Positions 1 to 7,184 are shown, numbered from the stretch's first letter. The stretch is DNA of 63,639 bases from CAYNFS01 sp964396685 (GCA_964396685.1 CAYNFS010000004.1:1-63639), one strand, 5' to 3'. A program made the numbers and translations. Notes: generated from the letters alone by a model not told the origin.

Positions 1-9
1 GCAATAATC

Positions 10-300
10 TTATCCGAAGTGAAAATCAATTTTATTGATCTCGGATAACAGCTTTAGAGTTTCCTTTACTGATATGTTTTCAGTATTCAAAAAGATTACT
101 CTGTTTTTCGTGTTTCTGACCAAATTTACCAAAACCTCGTCTCCCCAGGACGGGGAAAAAGTGTTGACACCGCTAAAATCTATCATAACGTCCTCACCTT
201 CCCTTAAGTCCTTAAGCAATGGTTCAATAACTTTGAAGGCTTCCCGTCCGCTGTCTCTGGAGGTCAAAGTTGTGCCAAATTTTTTTAGTTCGATTTTCAT
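10..300 (-). CDS. STAS-like DUF4325 domain protein
   Basis: A 96-residue single-domain protein resembling the STAS-like DUF4325 family. The motif around residues 42-56 (IDFSGVNTFSPSWGDE) is the family signature: a beta strand, a hydrophobic core and a Ser on the loop where STAS anti-sigma antagonists are phosphorylated. It has no signal peptide or membrane segment, so it is cytosolic. It begins 4 bases after the stop of the HTH-GHKL gene (305-1045) and is surely co-transcribed with it. By analogy with SpoIIAA/SpoIIAB-type partner switching it is probably the binding partner or phosphorylation target of that ATPase. The family match is by motif; the role is inferred from context. Confidence 0.75.
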   Translation of the reverse strand: MKIELKKFGTTLTSRDSGREAFKVIEPLLKDLREGEDVMIDFSGVNTFSPSWGDEVLVNLVRNTKNRVIFLNTENISVKETLKLLSEINKIDFHFG

Positions 301-304
301 ATAT

Positions 305-1045
305 TTATAAATTTTTATAATCCAATATTGCGAAACAACCCCTTAAATTCTGCTTTACATCTGCAACAGAAAGCCTTTTATCTATTATAGCAACATCTTT
401 ACCTGACTGAAACCATAATTTCATCGAGTATTCGGTAACAATTCTCTTTACATATTTCAGGCCGTTACCTCTGGTCTCGGTAGGTCTGCCAGATATTATT
501 TCTGTGAAGGCCAGTATCAAAGCGTCTTTGTCGTTGGATAAATTTTTTCTAACTTTCTTCAATGTCGTCAAAACGCCCTGACCTCTGTCTGCCAATATTA
601 TCATTTTTTCCGGCAAATTGATACCAAAAAATATTCCCGGAATGTCCGGCCAATTTCCGATATTGTGGTCAAAAGAATTATTGCCGATTTCTCCGGCCAC
701 TGACGTTACAAGGGAGAACATCTCTTTCAGCTTCGGATCGTCCTGCAACAATTTTTCCAGCTTGCTTAAACGGGCGCGGAATATTGAAGAGTCTGCACAG
801 TAAAATCTTTGGGGAATACTCTTAATCTCATCTTCTTTGGAAAACGACCATTTAACCGCAACCTTATGGAGATACTTATAATTCTTCGTGAGAAAATCTT
901 CAATATCATCCTCAAAATAATACCTATGAGACGCGGAGCTTTGACGTTTAGCCTGAAGCGTCCCGTCAGCGTCCCATCTGCGCAGAGTAGTCGTGGTTAC
1001 GCCCAACATCTCGGCCACCTGTTTTATATCCAGTTTATTGTTCAA
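305..1045 (-). CDS. MerR-type HTH fused to GHKL ATPase
   Basis: A 246-residue cytosolic fusion. Residues 6-30 form a MerR/excisionase-like helix-turn-helix (VAEMLGVTTTTLRRW), followed by a short linker. From about residue 115 there is a GHKL (HATPase_c) fold: N-box around E119-N123 and H127-N128, G1 box DRGQG at 153-157, and G2 box RGNGL at 192-196. No histidine phosphoacceptor or sensor domain is present, so it is closer to an anti-sigma-type kinase such as SpoIIAB than to a sensor kinase. Coupling DNA binding and a GHKL kinase in one chain, with a STAS partner next door, suggests a regulator switched by the STAS protein. A near-consensus promoter and repeated boxes lie just upstream, consistent with autoregulation (inference). 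Confidence 0.75.
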   Translation of the reverse strand: MNNKLDIKQVAEMLGVTTTTLRRWDADGTLQAKRQSSASHRYYFEDDIEDFLTKNYKYLHKVAVKWSFSKEDEIKSIPQRFYCADSSIFRARLSKLEKLLQDDPKLKEMFSLVTSVAGEIGNNSFDHNIGNWPDIPGIFFGINLPEKMIILADRGQGVLTTLKKVRKNLSNDKDALILAFTEIISGRPTETRGNGLKYVKRIVTEYSMKLWFQSGKDVAIIDKRLSVADVKQNLRGCFAILDYKNL

Positions 1046-1080
1046 GTAGTTTCAGCTTACTTGTTAAATCAACCCTATGC

Positions 1081-1180
1081 TAAATTATACATAATCACAT
1101 AATTTTCTGTCAAGCTAAACTATACATTTTTTTAACGTAAAACGTCTATTTTAGGCATTTTTATACAGTAAATTATACAT
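1081..1180. promoter_or_regulatory. Three direct copies of a 12-bp operator-like box
   Basis: The box TAAAYTATACAT occurs at 1081-1092, 1116-1127 and 1169-1180; the first two copies share a preceding GC. Copy 1 overlaps the -10 box, copy 2 sits immediately upstream of the -35 box, copy 3 is further upstream, and a weaker TAATTATACA follows near 1205. Placement around a strong promoter of a DNA-binding protein suggests autoregulatory operators. Copy spacings are 35 and 53 bases. Confidence 0.5.
1084..1113 (-). promoter_or_regulatory. Sigma70-type promoter of the HTH-GHKL/STAS operon
   Basis: On the minus strand TTGACA (1113-1108) and TATAAT (1089-1084) are separated by 18 bases, an almost perfect housekeeping promoter. 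Transcription would start near 1077, about 30 bases before the ATG at 1045. Confidence 0.75.
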
Positions 1181-1245
1181 TTTATATGAGCTAAAAATAG
1201 TTAATAATTATACAAAAACGATTTGAAATCAAAGCCCACGCCGTT

Positions 1246-1605
1246 TTAGTGTTGTTTTTGCTTGTCTGCCAAGCAGCTGTAGTCGAGCTTGGTCAGGTCA
1301 ACGTCGCCTTCGGGCTTGTCTTTCTTGACCTTCCAGCCCTGCGGAACAAGGCCGGTGTCTTTGGCGGCGATGGGCGTAACGATGCCCAGCAACTTTTTTG
1401 CATAGCTGTGGACGAAGGCTGTGAAGCTGGCTGCGAGGTCGTGCTTATAAGGCGCGGCATTGGCGTGGACGACCTGCAGCTCGTCGTGGGAGAAGCCCTC
1501 GTTGTTATCGAGGACTTTCTCGATTGCCTCCATGCTCAGGGCCCGAACCCGTCGGGCTTGATCTTTGGAAGCTGGCTTTTTGGATGTGAGCGATGATGTA
1601 GACAT
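1246..1605 (-). CDS. Small hydrophilic protein, unrecognised
   Basis: A 119-residue, Lys- and Asp-rich soluble protein with no family I recognise. The minus frame is chosen over an equally long plus-strand frame because an ideal Shine-Dalgarno (AAAGGAGG, 1617-1624 in reverse) lies 11 bases before this ATG. Such strong ribosome sites are rare in this window. The N-terminal half is likely helical; the C-terminal half is rich in Lys-Asp pairs and ends QKQH. No neighbour suggests a function. It stands alone between the GHKL operon and ychF, which is divergent to it. Confidence 0.55.
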   Translation of the reverse strand: MSTSSLTSKKPASKDQARRVRALSMEAIEKVLDNNEGFSHDELQVVHANAAPYKHDLAASFTAFVHSYAKKLLGIVTPIAAKDTGLVPQGWKVKKDKPEGDVDLTKLDYSCLADKQKQH

Positions 1606-1680
1606 ATCGTCAGCATCCTCCTTTTTTTCAGTTTGGAATTACTCAATCTCGGAATTGAGACGAGCAATTTAACTATCAAC

Positions 1681-1695
1681 TCCGCCAGAGGCGGA
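1681..1695. repeat. Short palindromic repeat unit (CCGCC...GGCGG type)
   Basis: TCCGCCAGAGGCGGA is a perfect short hairpin in the ychF upstream region. The same unit recurs inside the exonuclease gene at about 45179-45193, showing it is a dispersed repeat rather than a local terminator. Confidence 0.6.
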
Positions 1696-1720
1696 CAGGC
1701 AAAACGCTTTGATGATTAAA

Positions 1721-1750
1721 TTGCCAATCTCAATACAATAACGATATAAT
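1721..1750 (+). promoter_or_regulatory. Promoter of ychF
   Basis: TTGCCA (1721-1726), an 18-base spacer and TATAAT (1745-1750). The predicted start near 1757 gives a leader of about 27 bases with no obvious Shine-Dalgarno. Confidence 0.6.
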
Positions 1751-1783
1751 AGGTTAGCATATTTTAATGTTTATGGCAACCCA

Positions 1784-2872
1784 ATGTCTTTCTCTGTCGG
1801 CATAGTTGGACTTCCGAATGTTGGCAAATCAACCCTATTTAACGCCCTCACCAATCTGCGGGCCCTCGCGGCCAATTATCCTTTCGCCACGATTGACCCG
1901 AATGTGGGCGTGGTGGCCGTGCCTGATGAGCGCCTCGCGGCTCTGGCAAAACTGGAAAACTCCGCCAAGGTAATCCCGACTACCATCGAATTCAAAGACA
2001 TCGCCGGCCTGGTCAAAGAAGCTCACAAGGGCGCGGGGCTTGGCAATCAGTTTTTGTCGCACATCCGGGAGGTGGACGCGATTGTTGAAGTCGTGCGGTT
2101 TTTTGAGGACAAAAACGTGATCCATGTGGAAGGGACCGTGGATCCCAAGAGAGACATGGAGACAATCGAAACGGAACTGATTCTTGCCGACCTCCAGCTG
2201 ATTGAAAAAAAACTCGAAAATTTGAAATCCGCGGCCAAAAGCGGAAAAAAAGAAGACATACTCAAAGCCGACCTCGCGCAAAAGTATTTTGAAGCTTTGG
2301 GAGCGGGCAAACCGTCAAGCGAAGTAAATCCCGCCCCGGAAGAAAAACAATATTTGCACGAGTTTCCCCTGCTGACCAGAAAACCGACACTCTTTGTTGC
2401 AAATACAAAGCAAGGTGTCGCCCCCGCGCAGGCGGGGGCCCATTCCCTGGATCCCCGCTTTCGCGGGGATGACAATCTCGTTATACTCGACTGCCAGCTC
2501 GAGTCCGAAATCTCCGAACTGCCCGAAGAAGAAAGGAAAAACTATCTCAAAGAGCTGGGACTCACAGAATCTGGTCTAAATAAACTCATCAAGGCATCTT
2601 ACAAAATCTTAAATCTTGTCACTTTCTTTACGCGGCAATCGGGAATCGTCCAAGCTTGGACCTGCGAGCTCGGCACCAAAGCGCCCGCCGCTGCCGGAAT
2701 CATTCACACGGATTTTGAAAAAGGCTTCATCAAAGCCGAAGTCATAAATTGGGAAAAACTCGCCAAGGCTGGCTCCTGGCAGCAAGCTCACGAGCTGGGT
2801 CAAATCCAAACCGCAGGCAAAGGCTATGAGATCGCCGACGGCGATGTGGTGCATTTTAGGTTCAACGCATAA
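1784..2872 (+). CDS. ychF: Ribosome-associated ATPase/GTPase YchF (OLA1 family)
   Basis: A 362-residue Obg-like nucleotide hydrolase. The P-loop GLPNVGKST is at 9-17, the switch region DIAGLVKEAHKGAGLGNQFL near 70-90, and a C-terminal TGS-type domain ends in DGDVVHFRFN. In this family an NxxE motif replaces the usual NKxD and favours ATP. Here the motif reads N207-T-K-Q, and directly after it about 22 residues (211-233) are encoded by an inserted palindromic repeat that replaces the normal DGF..NP..L segment. The rest matches the family throughout, so the gene is probably expressed, but nucleotide preference may be altered. An upstream ATG at 1773 is out of frame. Role from family knowledge: translation and stress-related factor on the ribosome. 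Confidence 0.95.
   Translation: MSFSVGIVGLPNVGKSTLFNALTNLRALAANYPFATIDPNVGVVAVPDERLAALAKLENSAKVIPTTIEFKDIAGLVKEAHKGAGLGNQFLSHIREVDAIVEVVRFFEDKNVIHVEGTVDPKRDMETIETELILADLQLIEKKLENLKSAAKSGKKEDILKADLAQKYFEALGAGKPSSEVNPAPEEKQYLHEFPLLTRKPTLFVANTKQGVAPAQAGAHSLDPRFRGDDNLVILDCQLESEISELPEEERKNYLKELGLTESGLNKLIKASYKILNLVTFFTRQSGIVQAWTCELGTKAPAAAGIIHTDFEKGFIKAEVINWEKLAKAGSWQQAHELGQIQTAGKGYEIADGDVVHFRFNA
2412..2472. repeat. Palindromic element inserted in frame in ychF (family A)
   Basis: Two short hairpins (CCCCCGCGCAGGCGGGGG and CCCCGCTTTCGCGGGG) joined by a GGATCC-containing linker. It encodes the run VAPAQAGAHSLDPRFRGDD. Related elements lie between genes at 6132-6202 and 26851-26911. The reading frame is maintained. 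Confidence 0.85.
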
Positions 2873-2914
2873 ATGTTATACTAATCCTGCTCTGGCAAAT
2901 CTTCCGCGAGTTCA

Positions 2915-3337
2915 ATGGGCTCGCAACAGACAACCTTGGGTTTTTGGCTCATGCTTAGTACGCAAATGTCTCAAGAGGTGAAACGCTCGGCCTTAAGGGA
3001 GGGAAGGAAACCAAGCAACCAAATCCGGTTCTTGCTGGAGCTCATGCTTGAAATCTCTCAGCTAGAACCGCGATTTCACATCATCCCACAGACATTTGAG
3101 ACTTTGTCTGGGCTCTCGGTGAACTTTCGGGTGACCCTAGAGAGGAGATACGCCGAGTATCTCCAAGAATTAGCTGTCCGGTCTGAATTGCCTATGGCCG
3201 GGTTAGCCAGGCGGTTAGTACAAGCAGGGATCGAGCTGATAAATCAATGCTCGGTCCCGCAAAAGGTATTAAGAAAGGAGGAATTAAAAAAGCGGTTCTG
3301 GATGGAGCTAATGTGGCGCTGGTCTAGAATCAACTAA
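2915..3337 (+). CDS. Hypothetical protein, possible ribbon-helix-helix N-terminus
   Basis: Up to 140 residues; a shorter start at 2966 (MSQEVKRSALREGRKP) is equally possible since neither has a ribosome site. It is strongly basic and helical. Two segments, VKRSALREGRKPSNQIRFLL and FRVTLERRYAEYLQELAVR, are compatible with two ribbon-helix-helix units, but I do not recognise the family. An intrinsic terminator follows directly, indicating a single-gene transcript between ychF and rpsF. An internal AAAGGAGG at about 3275 has no ORF of useful length behind it. Confidence 0.5.
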   Translation: MGSQQTTLGFWLMLSTQMSQEVKRSALREGRKPSNQIRFLLELMLEISQLEPRFHIIPQTFETLSGLSVNFRVTLERRYAEYLQELAVRSELPMAGLARRLVQAGIELINQCSVPQKVLRKEELKKRFWMELMWRWSRIN

Positions 3338-3370
3338 GGCGGTCCTTGGGAGCAACCGCCTTTCTGCTTT
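3336..3370 (+). terminator. Intrinsic terminator after the 2915-3337 gene
   Basis: Stem GGCGGT (3338-3343) with ACCGCC (3355-3360), flanked by AA and TT that extend the pairing, then TTTCTGCTTT. Confidence 0.7.
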
Positions 3371-3380
3371 CCTTAGATGC

Positions 3381-3410
3381 TTGACTGCGGGCATTTGGCC
3401 TTGATATACT
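3381..3410 (+). promoter_or_regulatory. Promoter of the rpsF-ssb-rpsR-efp group
   Basis: TTGACT (3381-3386), 18 bases, TATACT (3405-3410). The start would fall about 3417, only some five bases before the rpsF ATG, so this mRNA is probably leaderless or nearly so. Confidence 0.6.
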
Positions 3411-3421
3411 TTGGAAACAGC

Positions 3422-3871
3422 ATGCCAAAATATGAATTAATGTATATTATCGGCAGTCAAATTTCTGACAATGATATTCCGGAAGTGACTGGAGAAGTGA
3501 AAAAATATATTGAGGGCAAGGGCGGAATTATCGAGAAAGAGGAAGAATTGGGGAAAAAGAAATTGGCTTATCCGATAAAGCATCAAAAAATCGGCCATTA
3601 TGTGGCAGTGAACTTTGATGCACCGTCAGATGCGCTGGCCGAGATCGAGCACCGGATCCGCACCAATCAAGGCATCATCCGGCACCTCATAATAAACCTG
3701 GAAGAAGCCCTTGTCCGCATGGAAAAGGACCGCAAAGCCCAAGCCAAATTAAAACTGGTAAGGCCCAAAATAGAAGAAGTAAGAGCCGCACCGGCCAGAG
3801 CCGGGAGAAAAATTGAGATTGATCTGGATGCCGAAATCGAAAAAGCCTTGGAATCAGAAGACCTTAAATAA
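3422..3871 (+). CDS. rpsF: Small ribosomal subunit protein bS6
   Basis: A 149-residue S6. The start MPKYELMYIIG matches the family N-terminus; the longer open frame beginning at 3377 would place the promoter inside the gene and is rejected. The ferredoxin-like core (YELMYII, GKKKLAYPIKHQKIGHYVAVNF, HRIRTNQGIIRHL) occupies residues 1-100. The C-terminal 45 residues form a charged tail longer than in E. coli. S6 binds S18 and helix 22-23 of 16S rRNA in the platform of the small subunit. The order rpsF-ssb-rpsR is the classical bacterial cluster, here extended by efp. Confidence 0.95.
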   Translation: MPKYELMYIIGSQISDNDIPEVTGEVKKYIEGKGGIIEKEEELGKKKLAYPIKHQKIGHYVAVNFDAPSDALAEIEHRIRTNQGIIRHLIINLEEALVRMEKDRKAQAKLKLVRPKIEEVRAAPARAGRKIEIDLDAEIEKALESEDLK

Positions 3872-3966
3872 TTAAAATTCTAAATCTTAAATACTAAATC
3901 CTAAACAATTTCTAAATCACAAATTCTAAACTTTTAGAATTTAGAGATTCGAATTTAGGATTTACA
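3872..3966. repeat. AT-rich degenerate repeat tract (TAAATYCTAAA, family D)
   Basis: The rpsF-ssb spacer is made of loosely repeated TAAATCTTAAATACTAAATC-type units and the inverted equivalents TTTAGAATTTAGAG. The same kind of tract is found in frame in rnhB (60639-60688) and near 6069, 38360 and 50490. Confidence 0.7.
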
Positions 3967-3971
3967 AATAC

Positions 3972-4436
3972 ATGGACCTAAATCGTGCAACCATTGTCGG
4001 CCGTTTAACCCGGGACCCCGAAGCCCGCACCACGCCTTCGGGTATTAACGTAACTTCTTTCGGGGTCGCCACAAATTTCGTCTGGACCGATCCTTCTGGC
4101 GTGAAAAAAGAATCAGTGGAATACCACAATGTGGTCGCCTGGCGCAAGCTTGGGGAAATCGTCGCCCAGTATTTGCGCAAAGGTTCTCGCATTTTGGTGG
4201 AAGGAAGGCTGCAGACTAGAACCTGGGACGGGCAGGACGGCACAAAGAAGAACCGGACGGAAATTGTGGCGGACAACCTCATCATGCTGGACAGCAAGGG
4301 TGCCGCGTCCACCGCCCCCCCCGCAAACCGCGAAGAAGCGGTGATTGAAGAGCCTGCTCCGGCCGCCGAACCGCAAACTGCCCCAAAACCCCCTGCTGGC
4401 GAGGAAGAAATAACCGTTGAGGATATCCCCTTTTGA
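3972..4436 (+). CDS. ssb: Single-stranded DNA-binding protein
   Basis: A 154-residue SSB. Residues 1-108 form the OB fold (MDLNRATIVGRLTRDPEAR, the core NVVAWRKLGEIVAQYLRKGS and VEGRLQTRTW). A Pro/Ala/Glu-rich linker follows, and the chain ends in the acidic peptide EDIPF that recruits RecA, PriA, exonuclease I and other partners. It binds ssDNA as a tetramer in replication and repair. It lies between the S6 and S18 genes; rpsR starts only 3 bases after its stop, so the two are co-transcribed. Confidence 0.97.
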   Translation: MDLNRATIVGRLTRDPEARTTPSGINVTSFGVATNFVWTDPSGVKKESVEYHNVVAWRKLGEIVAQYLRKGSRILVEGRLQTRTWDGQDGTKKNRTEIVADNLIMLDSKGAASTAPPANREEAVIEEPAPAAEPQTAPKPPAGEEEITVEDIPF

Positions 4437-4439
4437 TCT

Positions 4440-4658
4440 ATGAACAATAATTTGGAAAAACCCTGTTATTTTTGCCAAAACAAAATATCGCATATAGACT
4501 ACAAGGACATCCAGTTTTTGCGCCGGTTTATGTCACCACACGCCAAAATTTTGGGCCGCAAACGCACCGGCTCCTGCCAAACGCATCAGAAACTTGTCAC
4601 CAAAGCACTCAAACGCGCGCGCCACATGGCCCTTCTTCCGTTTGTGCCAACAACCTAA
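4440..4658 (+). CDS. rpsR: Small ribosomal subunit protein bS18
   Basis: A 72-residue S18. The core IDYKDIQFLRRFMSPHAKIL and the terminal ALKRARHMALLPF are diagnostic. The N-terminus carries CYFC and a later C..H pair (SCQTH), giving the zinc-binding (C+) form. The protein pairs with S6 on the 30S platform. The spacer to ssb is 3 bases. Confidence 0.96.
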   Translation: MNNNLEKPCYFCQNKISHIDYKDIQFLRRFMSPHAKILGRKRTGSCQTHQKLVTKALKRARHMALLPFVPTT

Positions 4659-4683
4659 AATGGCAACCCTCGGTTTTTCTGAT

Positions 4684-4738
4684 CCACCCCCCTCTTCATC
4701 TCCCCCTTATCAGGGGGGGAGAAACAAAGGGGGGGTTC
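4684..4738. repeat. Palindromic C-rich/G-rich repeat (family B)
   Basis: CCCCCCTCTTCATCTCCCCC and its complement GGGGGGAGAAACAAAGGGGG flank a short loop between rpsR and efp. It belongs to the dispersed CTCCCCCT...AGGGGGAG family, which also occurs in three places in the copper ATPase gene and at 34327, 34730, 42180 and 45165. Confidence 0.75.
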
Positions 4739-4747
4739 TAAAAAATT

Positions 4748-5311
4748 ATGCAATTAGAATTTTCAGAATTAAAAAAAGGAACCGTCATCCTCTACAACCG
4801 GGAACCGCATGAAATCATGTGGTCAAATTTTATGCGCATGCAGCAGCGCAAACCGGTCATGCAGATGAAACTCCGCAATCTGATCACCGGCAAAGTCGTG
4901 GAGTATTCGGTAAAATCCGGAGAACGGGTGGAGGTCGCGGAAATCACCAAACAAAAAGCGCAATATCTTTACGCTGACCCCCAGGGAGCGCATTTCATGG
5001 ACAGCAAAACTTTTGAGAGCTTCGTCATTCCCAAAGACGTAGCCCAGGATAAGGTCGGCTATCTTAAGGAAGGCGAAGAGATTGCGATTGAATTTTTTGA
5101 CGACAAACCGATCAGCATCGAACTGCCGGTCAAAGTGGATTTGAAAGTCGTAAACACGCCTCCGGGAATCAAAGGCGATACCGCAACCGGCGGCAGCAAG
5201 CCGGCCACACTGGAAACGGGGATTACTGTTGACGTGCCTTTATTTGTCAAAGAAGGCGATAATGTCAGAATCAACACGGAAACGGGAGAATATGTTGAGA
5301 GAGCAAATTAG
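4748..5311 (+). CDS. efp: Elongation factor P
   Basis: A 187-residue EF-P with KOW-like domain I and two OB domains (TPPGIKGDTATGGSKPATLE, VPLFVKEGDNVRINTETGEY). EF-P enters the ribosomal E site and rescues stalling at polyproline. The domain I tip loop normally reads PGKGQA with a modified Lys (or Arg) at its apex. Here it reads MRMQQRKPVMQ, so the canonical position is Gln33, followed by Arg34 and Lys35, and the flanking Pro and Gly are gone. No EpmA, EarP or YmfI-like modification gene is in the window. Everything outside the loop is conserved, so it is a true EF-P with a divergent tip. Confidence 0.95.
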   Translation: MQLEFSELKKGTVILYNREPHEIMWSNFMRMQQRKPVMQMKLRNLITGKVVEYSVKSGERVEVAEITKQKAQYLYADPQGAHFMDSKTFESFVIPKDVAQDKVGYLKEGEEIAIEFFDDKPISIELPVKVDLKVVNTPPGIKGDTATGGSKPATLETGITVDVPLFVKEGDNVRINTETGEYVERAN

Positions 5312-5315
5312 GCGA

Positions 5316-5417
5316 CTAACGCAAAACCAGGCTGTAAAACAGATACACGATAAAAACGATAATCAAAACTATAAAGATGTAAAGCCCGAGAGGATGTTTT
5401 TGATTCTGGTCTGGCAT
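5316..5417 (-). CDS. 33-residue single-pass membrane peptide
   Basis: A small open frame that starts 3 bases after the stop of the upstream hydrolase gene on the same strand. The N-terminus is polar (MPDQNQKHPLG), followed by one continuous hydrophobic stretch of about 19 residues (YIFIVLIIVFIVYLFYSL) and a final LVLR. The composition fits a single transmembrane helix. The close spacing suggests translational coupling to the hydrolase. It is convergent with efp. No family is recognised. The coding call rests on composition and spacing only. Confidence 0.55.
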   Translation of the reverse strand: MPDQNQKHPLGLYIFIVLIIVFIVYLFYSLVLR

Positions 5418-5420
5418 TTA

Positions 5421-6065
5421 TTAAAACCGCGCTTCTAAAAATTCAATTATTTTGCCCATGAGATCGGGGTGGCTTTGAAAAAGATTAGTGCCGTGCCCCC
5501 CGCGCTCGTAGCAAATCTTTGGCGGATTTCCCAAAGCTTTTGAAAGCTCCTCGCAACTTCCGCCCATCGTACCGCTGTCATCTTCTGCGCCGACAAATAA
5601 TATCTTATTTTTTTCTGCGATTTTTTCTGCCAGAGGCTGAATTTCAATTCCCCGATAATCAATGCCCGGCGAGAGCAGGATTGCGACTTTGGTTTCTGGC
5701 TTTTCTGCCAGGTATTGCAAAGACAAATTCGCGCCGATGCTGGCGCCGGCAAACCCGATTTGGGTAATCTTCTTTTCTATAAAAAAATCGGCCGCCGCTT
5801 CCAAATCCAAAATTGAAGCCTGGTGTTCTTTGTCGGAAAAATTCCTATAATCTCCCCCGCCTGAATCCCCATGCCCGCGCAAATCGATTGCCAAGACGTG
5901 ATGGTCTGCCGCTTGAAGCTTGCTTGCAAACTCTGCCCACGATTTTCTGGTCGCCGGCATCATGTGAACTAACACCACCCCCTTACTGCTCGCCTTTTCA
6001 GGCTCGTAGTGGTCCCCGACTATATCCACACCATCTTTGGATTTAAATTCGATTCGTACCGCCAT
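5421..6065 (-). CDS. Alpha/beta hydrolase (dienelactone hydrolase-like)
   Basis: A 214-residue soluble serine hydrolase. The oxyanion-side motif is VVLVHMMPATRKSW, followed by LAIDLRGHGDS, the nucleophile elbow G-A-S-I-G (Ser about residue 111), the acid in VGAEDDSG and the catalytic His in GGHGTNLF near the C-terminus. No signal peptide is present, so it is cytosolic. The substrate is unknown; small esters or lipids are plausible. A 33-residue membrane peptide follows directly, and upstream is a palindromic repeat. Confidence 0.85.
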   Translation of the reverse strand: MAVRIEFKSKDGVDIVGDHYEPEKASSKGVVLVHMMPATRKSWAEFASKLQAADHHVLAIDLRGHGDSGGGDYRNFSDKEHQASILDLEAAADFFIEKKITQIGFAGASIGANLSLQYLAEKPETKVAILLSPGIDYRGIEIQPLAEKIAEKNKILFVGAEDDSGTMGGSCEELSKALGNPPKICYERGGHGTNLFQSHPDLMGKIIEFLEARF

Positions 6066-6131
6066 ATCTGTAAATTTCTAATTAACCTAATTGACCTGAA
6101 CTCATCTCAAAATGATTTTTCCCCGCTTTCC

Positions 6132-6202
6132 GTCATTCCCGCGAAAGCGGGAATCCAGTAAATAAGCCAAAATCTGGATTCCGGATCAAGCCCGGAATGA
6201 CA
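6132..6202. repeat. Intergenic palindromic element (family A)
   Basis: Begins GTCATTCC and ends GGAATGAC (inverted ends). It contains CCCGCGAAAGCGGG and two AATCCAG/CTGGATTCC segments. Same family as the unit inside ychF and the one at 26851-26911. Confidence 0.85.
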
Positions 6203-6254
6203 GAAAACTAATTTTGAGATAGGCTCTAGTCAATTAGACATTAGAATAATTAGG

Positions 6255-7184
6255 TTAATTTTCATCTTGCTCCACGAGCCACCTCTCTGCGTCCATTGCC
6301 GCTTTGCAGCCGGCTCCGGCGGCGGTGATAGCTTGACGATAAATGTGATCATGAACGTCGCCCGCGACAAATACTCCTTCGATATTGGTCCGGCTGCCGT
6401 CATAAATTTTAATATAGCCTTTCTGGTCCATGTCCAGGCCGGAGCCGGCCAAAAACTTGGTGTTCGGCTCGTGCCCGACGGCCACAAACATGCCATCCAC
6501 CTGTAAGTCCTGTTCCTGGCCGGTTTTGAGGTTTTTAATTTTTACCCCTTCCACTTTCTCTTGACCCAAAACCTCAACTATTTGCGTGTCCCAAATAAAC
6601 TTGATTTTGGGATTGTCAAAAGCCCTGCGCTGCATAATTTTGCTGGCGCGCAACGTATCCCGGCGGTGAATCACGGTAACTTCTGACGCAAACTTGGTCA
6701 AAACCAAAGCTTCTTCCATAGCGCTGTCCCCGCCGCCCACCACTATGACTTTTTTGTTTCTAAAAAAGAAAGCATCGCATGGAGCACAACTGGAAACCCC
6801 GCGGCCGATCAATCTTTTCTCCGAGGGAAGTCCGAGCCATCTGGCATTGGCGCCGGCGGCGATTATCACCGACTTGGCATGATACTCCCCGTCACTCGTT
6901 AAGACCCGAAACGGCCCCCTCGAAAAATCCACTCTTGTCGCATCTTCAAATTTGATTTTCGCGCCAAACCGCTTGGCCTGCTCGAGCATTTGGTTTATGA
7001 GCTCCGGGCCTAAGATGTCTTTGGCAAACCCGGGATAATTCCCCACGTCAGTCGTCAGCATCAGCTGGCCGCCGTAAATGGAGCCTGCCAGAAGCAGGGG
7101 TTTCAGCTCGGCGCGAGCAGTATAAATTGCGGCCGTAAGTCCTGCCGGGCCTGACCCGATTATTATGACTTTATACGAGCTCAT
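6255..7184 (-). CDS. trxB: Thioredoxin reductase
   Basis: A 309-residue class II pyridine nucleotide-disulfide oxidoreductase. FAD motif GSGPAGL at 10-16, redox pair C133-A-P-C136 (most family members have CATC), NADPH motif GGGDSA at 150-155, and the C-terminal FAD motif GVFVAGDV near residue 272. It reduces thioredoxin or, here, possibly the adjacent glutaredoxin-like protein, since no thioredoxin gene is in the window. It overlaps the 3' end of the HAD gene by 14 bases, the last gene of a redox cluster with glutaredoxin and CcdA. Confidence 0.95.
   Translation of the reverse strand: MSSYKVIIIGSGPAGLTAAIYTARAELKPLLLAGSIYGGQLMLTTDVGNYPGFAKDILGPELINQMLEQAKRFGAKIKFEDATRVDFSRGPFRVLTSDGEYHAKSVIIAAGANARWLGLPSEKRLIGRGVSSCAPCDAFFFRNKKVIVVGGGDSAMEEALVLTKFASEVTVIHRRDTLRASKIMQRRAFDNPKIKFIWDTQIVEVLGQEKVEGVKIKNLKTGQEQDLQVDGMFVAVGHEPNTKFLAGSGLDMDQKGYIKIYDGSRTNIEGVFVAGDVHDHIYRQAITAAGAGCKAAMDAERWLVEQDEN

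Noticed and set aside
1249..1596. Plus-strand open frame of 115 codons opposite the 1246-1605 gene
   Set aside because: It has no ribosome site, while the minus-strand frame has a perfect AAAGGAGG at good distance.
3270..3290. Internal AAAGGAGG near the end of the 2915-3337 gene
   Set aside because: No start codon with a meaningful frame follows; the purine run encodes RKEELKKR.
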